A stretch of DNA of 6,534 nt from Armatimonadota bacterium (GTDB lineage Bacteria; Armatimonadota; Armatimonadia; Armatimonadales; Armatimonadaceae). Location of the stretch: NCBI GenBank assembly GCA_014380985.1, contig JACMIU010000095.1, forward strand, positions 1 through 6,534, in the 5' to 3' direction. Of the stretch, positions 6,151 through 6,534 are shown one piece after another (positions within the stretch are counted from its first letter, which is position 1; each line of letters begins with the position of its first letter). A program made the translations under genes and the position numbers. Below the pieces are notes generated by a model. It was not told the origin of the DNA. It saw nothing but the letters and a program-made list of their open reading frames with translations, and searched no databases.

Positions 6151-6275
6151 ATTTCTTCCGCTATCGCCGAATCCGAAGCGCAGTACGAACGCGGTGAATA
6201 ATGACGTGGGAAGAAGTCAAGGAACGAATGCGGCGAGAGATAGCGGAAGAACGGGCGCAGGAGAAGGCGGTGTGA
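6139..6275 (+). pseudogene. Frameshifted antitoxin-like C-terminal tail
   Basis: One plus frame reads EYGEISSAIAESEAQYERGE and stops at TAA (6199-6201). A second frame starts at the overlapping ATG (6201-6203) and reads MTWEEVKERMRREIAEERAQ plus four residues to TGA (6273-6275). Placed end to end, '...AESEAQYERGE-x-MTWEEVKERMRREI...' looks like the charged C-terminal tail of small type II antitoxins, where an '(Y)xxGE-x-x-(S/T)-(W/L)-EE-V/L-K' phrase is common. One missing base at the GAA-TAA-TG junction would explain the split. The DNA-binding N-terminus is absent and no toxin gene follows. The family (Phd/YefM-like or other) cannot be decided. A real 24-residue peptide from 6201 is possible but unsupported. 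Confidence is limited because only a tail is available. Confidence 0.35.
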
Positions 6276-6295
6276 CGGGTGGCAACAAGGAAGAA

Positions 6296-6534
6296 TCAAT
6301 AATTCCATGATCCATCTTCATTCCATCGTGATTTTTTGATCTTCAAAATGTCGTAGATCATTGGCATGGGCTTGCTGGTTTTGTAGTTTTCTTGTCGTGT
6401 TTGCCAACCGGGAGGCAACTGATATTCTTTGTATTTGCCCTTTGATACTTCGCTGAAGGTGGTAAATACGCCTGACTGAATCAATTCATCAAGTTCTACA
6501 GAAGCGTAGTTTCCTGTTCTTTTGAACGCTTCAA
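6296..6534 (-). CDS. Unrecognised protein, C-terminal part (partial)
   Basis: The frame is open from the right edge to TGA (6296-6298), giving 78 C-terminal residues that begin EAFKRTGNYASVELDELIQS and end SRWNEDGSWNY. It contains a Lys/Tyr-rich middle (SKGKYKEYQLPPGWQTRQEN) and a MPMIYDILKIKKS segment. There is no obvious membrane helix or catalytic motif, and I do not recognise the family. GC over 6301-6480 is about 42% by hand count, well below the roughly 60% of the glutamate dehydrogenase gene, which suggests a different origin. The true start lies outside the window; a TTG at 6484 is internal to the open frame and has no Shine-Dalgarno support. The end abuts the decayed region at 5950-6275. 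It could itself be a fragment, but the frame and protein-like composition favour a real gene end. Confidence 0.5.
   Translation of the reverse strand, partial: EAFKRTGNYASVELDELIQSGVFTTFSEVSKGKYKEYQLPPGWQTRQENYKTSKPMPMIYDILKIKKSRWNEDGSWNY

Noticed and set aside
6072..6308. A 78-codon minus frame and a 76-codon plus frame across the same stretch
   Set aside because: Both have low-complexity or shadow composition and conflict with the better-supported DUF1016 and antitoxin-like remnants in other frames.

Overview
The window is about 6.5 kb of moderately GC-rich bacterial chromosome. The gene types point to a large-genome environmental bacterium of the Planctomycetota / Armatimonadota / Chloroflexota kind: a STAND-type AAA-like NTPase fused to WD40 repeats, a DUF3857-like secreted protein, and a palindromic 'NRQDAK...LASWR' intergenic repeat. 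The sequence alone does not fix the phylum.

Layout, left to right. (1) Positions 1-251, minus: the first 83 codons of an exported protein with a Sec signal peptide, probably of the DUF3857/transglutaminase type, running off the left edge. (2) Positions 291-3356, minus: one large gene for an AAA-like (STAND) NTPase, a transmembrane helix and about 13 WD40 repeats. A single in-frame TGA at 729-731 interrupts it, exactly where the conserved Gly of an 'SPDG' turn should be. The following 145 codons stay open and clearly encode the remaining blades. (3) Positions 3360-3481: a short divergent regulatory region. (4) Positions 3482-4525, plus: a complete bestrophin-family ion channel. (5) Positions 4524-4595: two adjacent inverted repeats, one a perfect 21-bp palindrome built from tandem CGCCAAGA units, between convergent genes. 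(6) Positions 4605-5867, minus: a complete, canonical glutamate dehydrogenase. (7) Positions 5868-6295: no intact gene, but two recognisable ruins, a truncated DUF1016/YhcG-type N-terminal domain (minus) and a frameshifted antitoxin-like C-terminal tail (plus). (8) Positions 6296-6534, minus: the 3' end of an unrecognised, visibly AT-richer gene that enters from the right edge.

How the genes relate: the NTPase-WD40 gene and the DUF3857-like gene could be co-transcribed (39-nt gap). The NTPase gene and the bestrophin gene share one divergent promoter region. Glutamate dehydrogenase looks like an independent housekeeping gene. The stretch right of it looks like an accessory insertion site holding decayed toxin-antitoxin/nuclease-type genes. 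I found no convincing new multi-gene system. The most noteworthy signals are the single nonsense codon in an otherwise intact sensor gene, the palindromic repeat, and the gene graveyard at 5950-6275.
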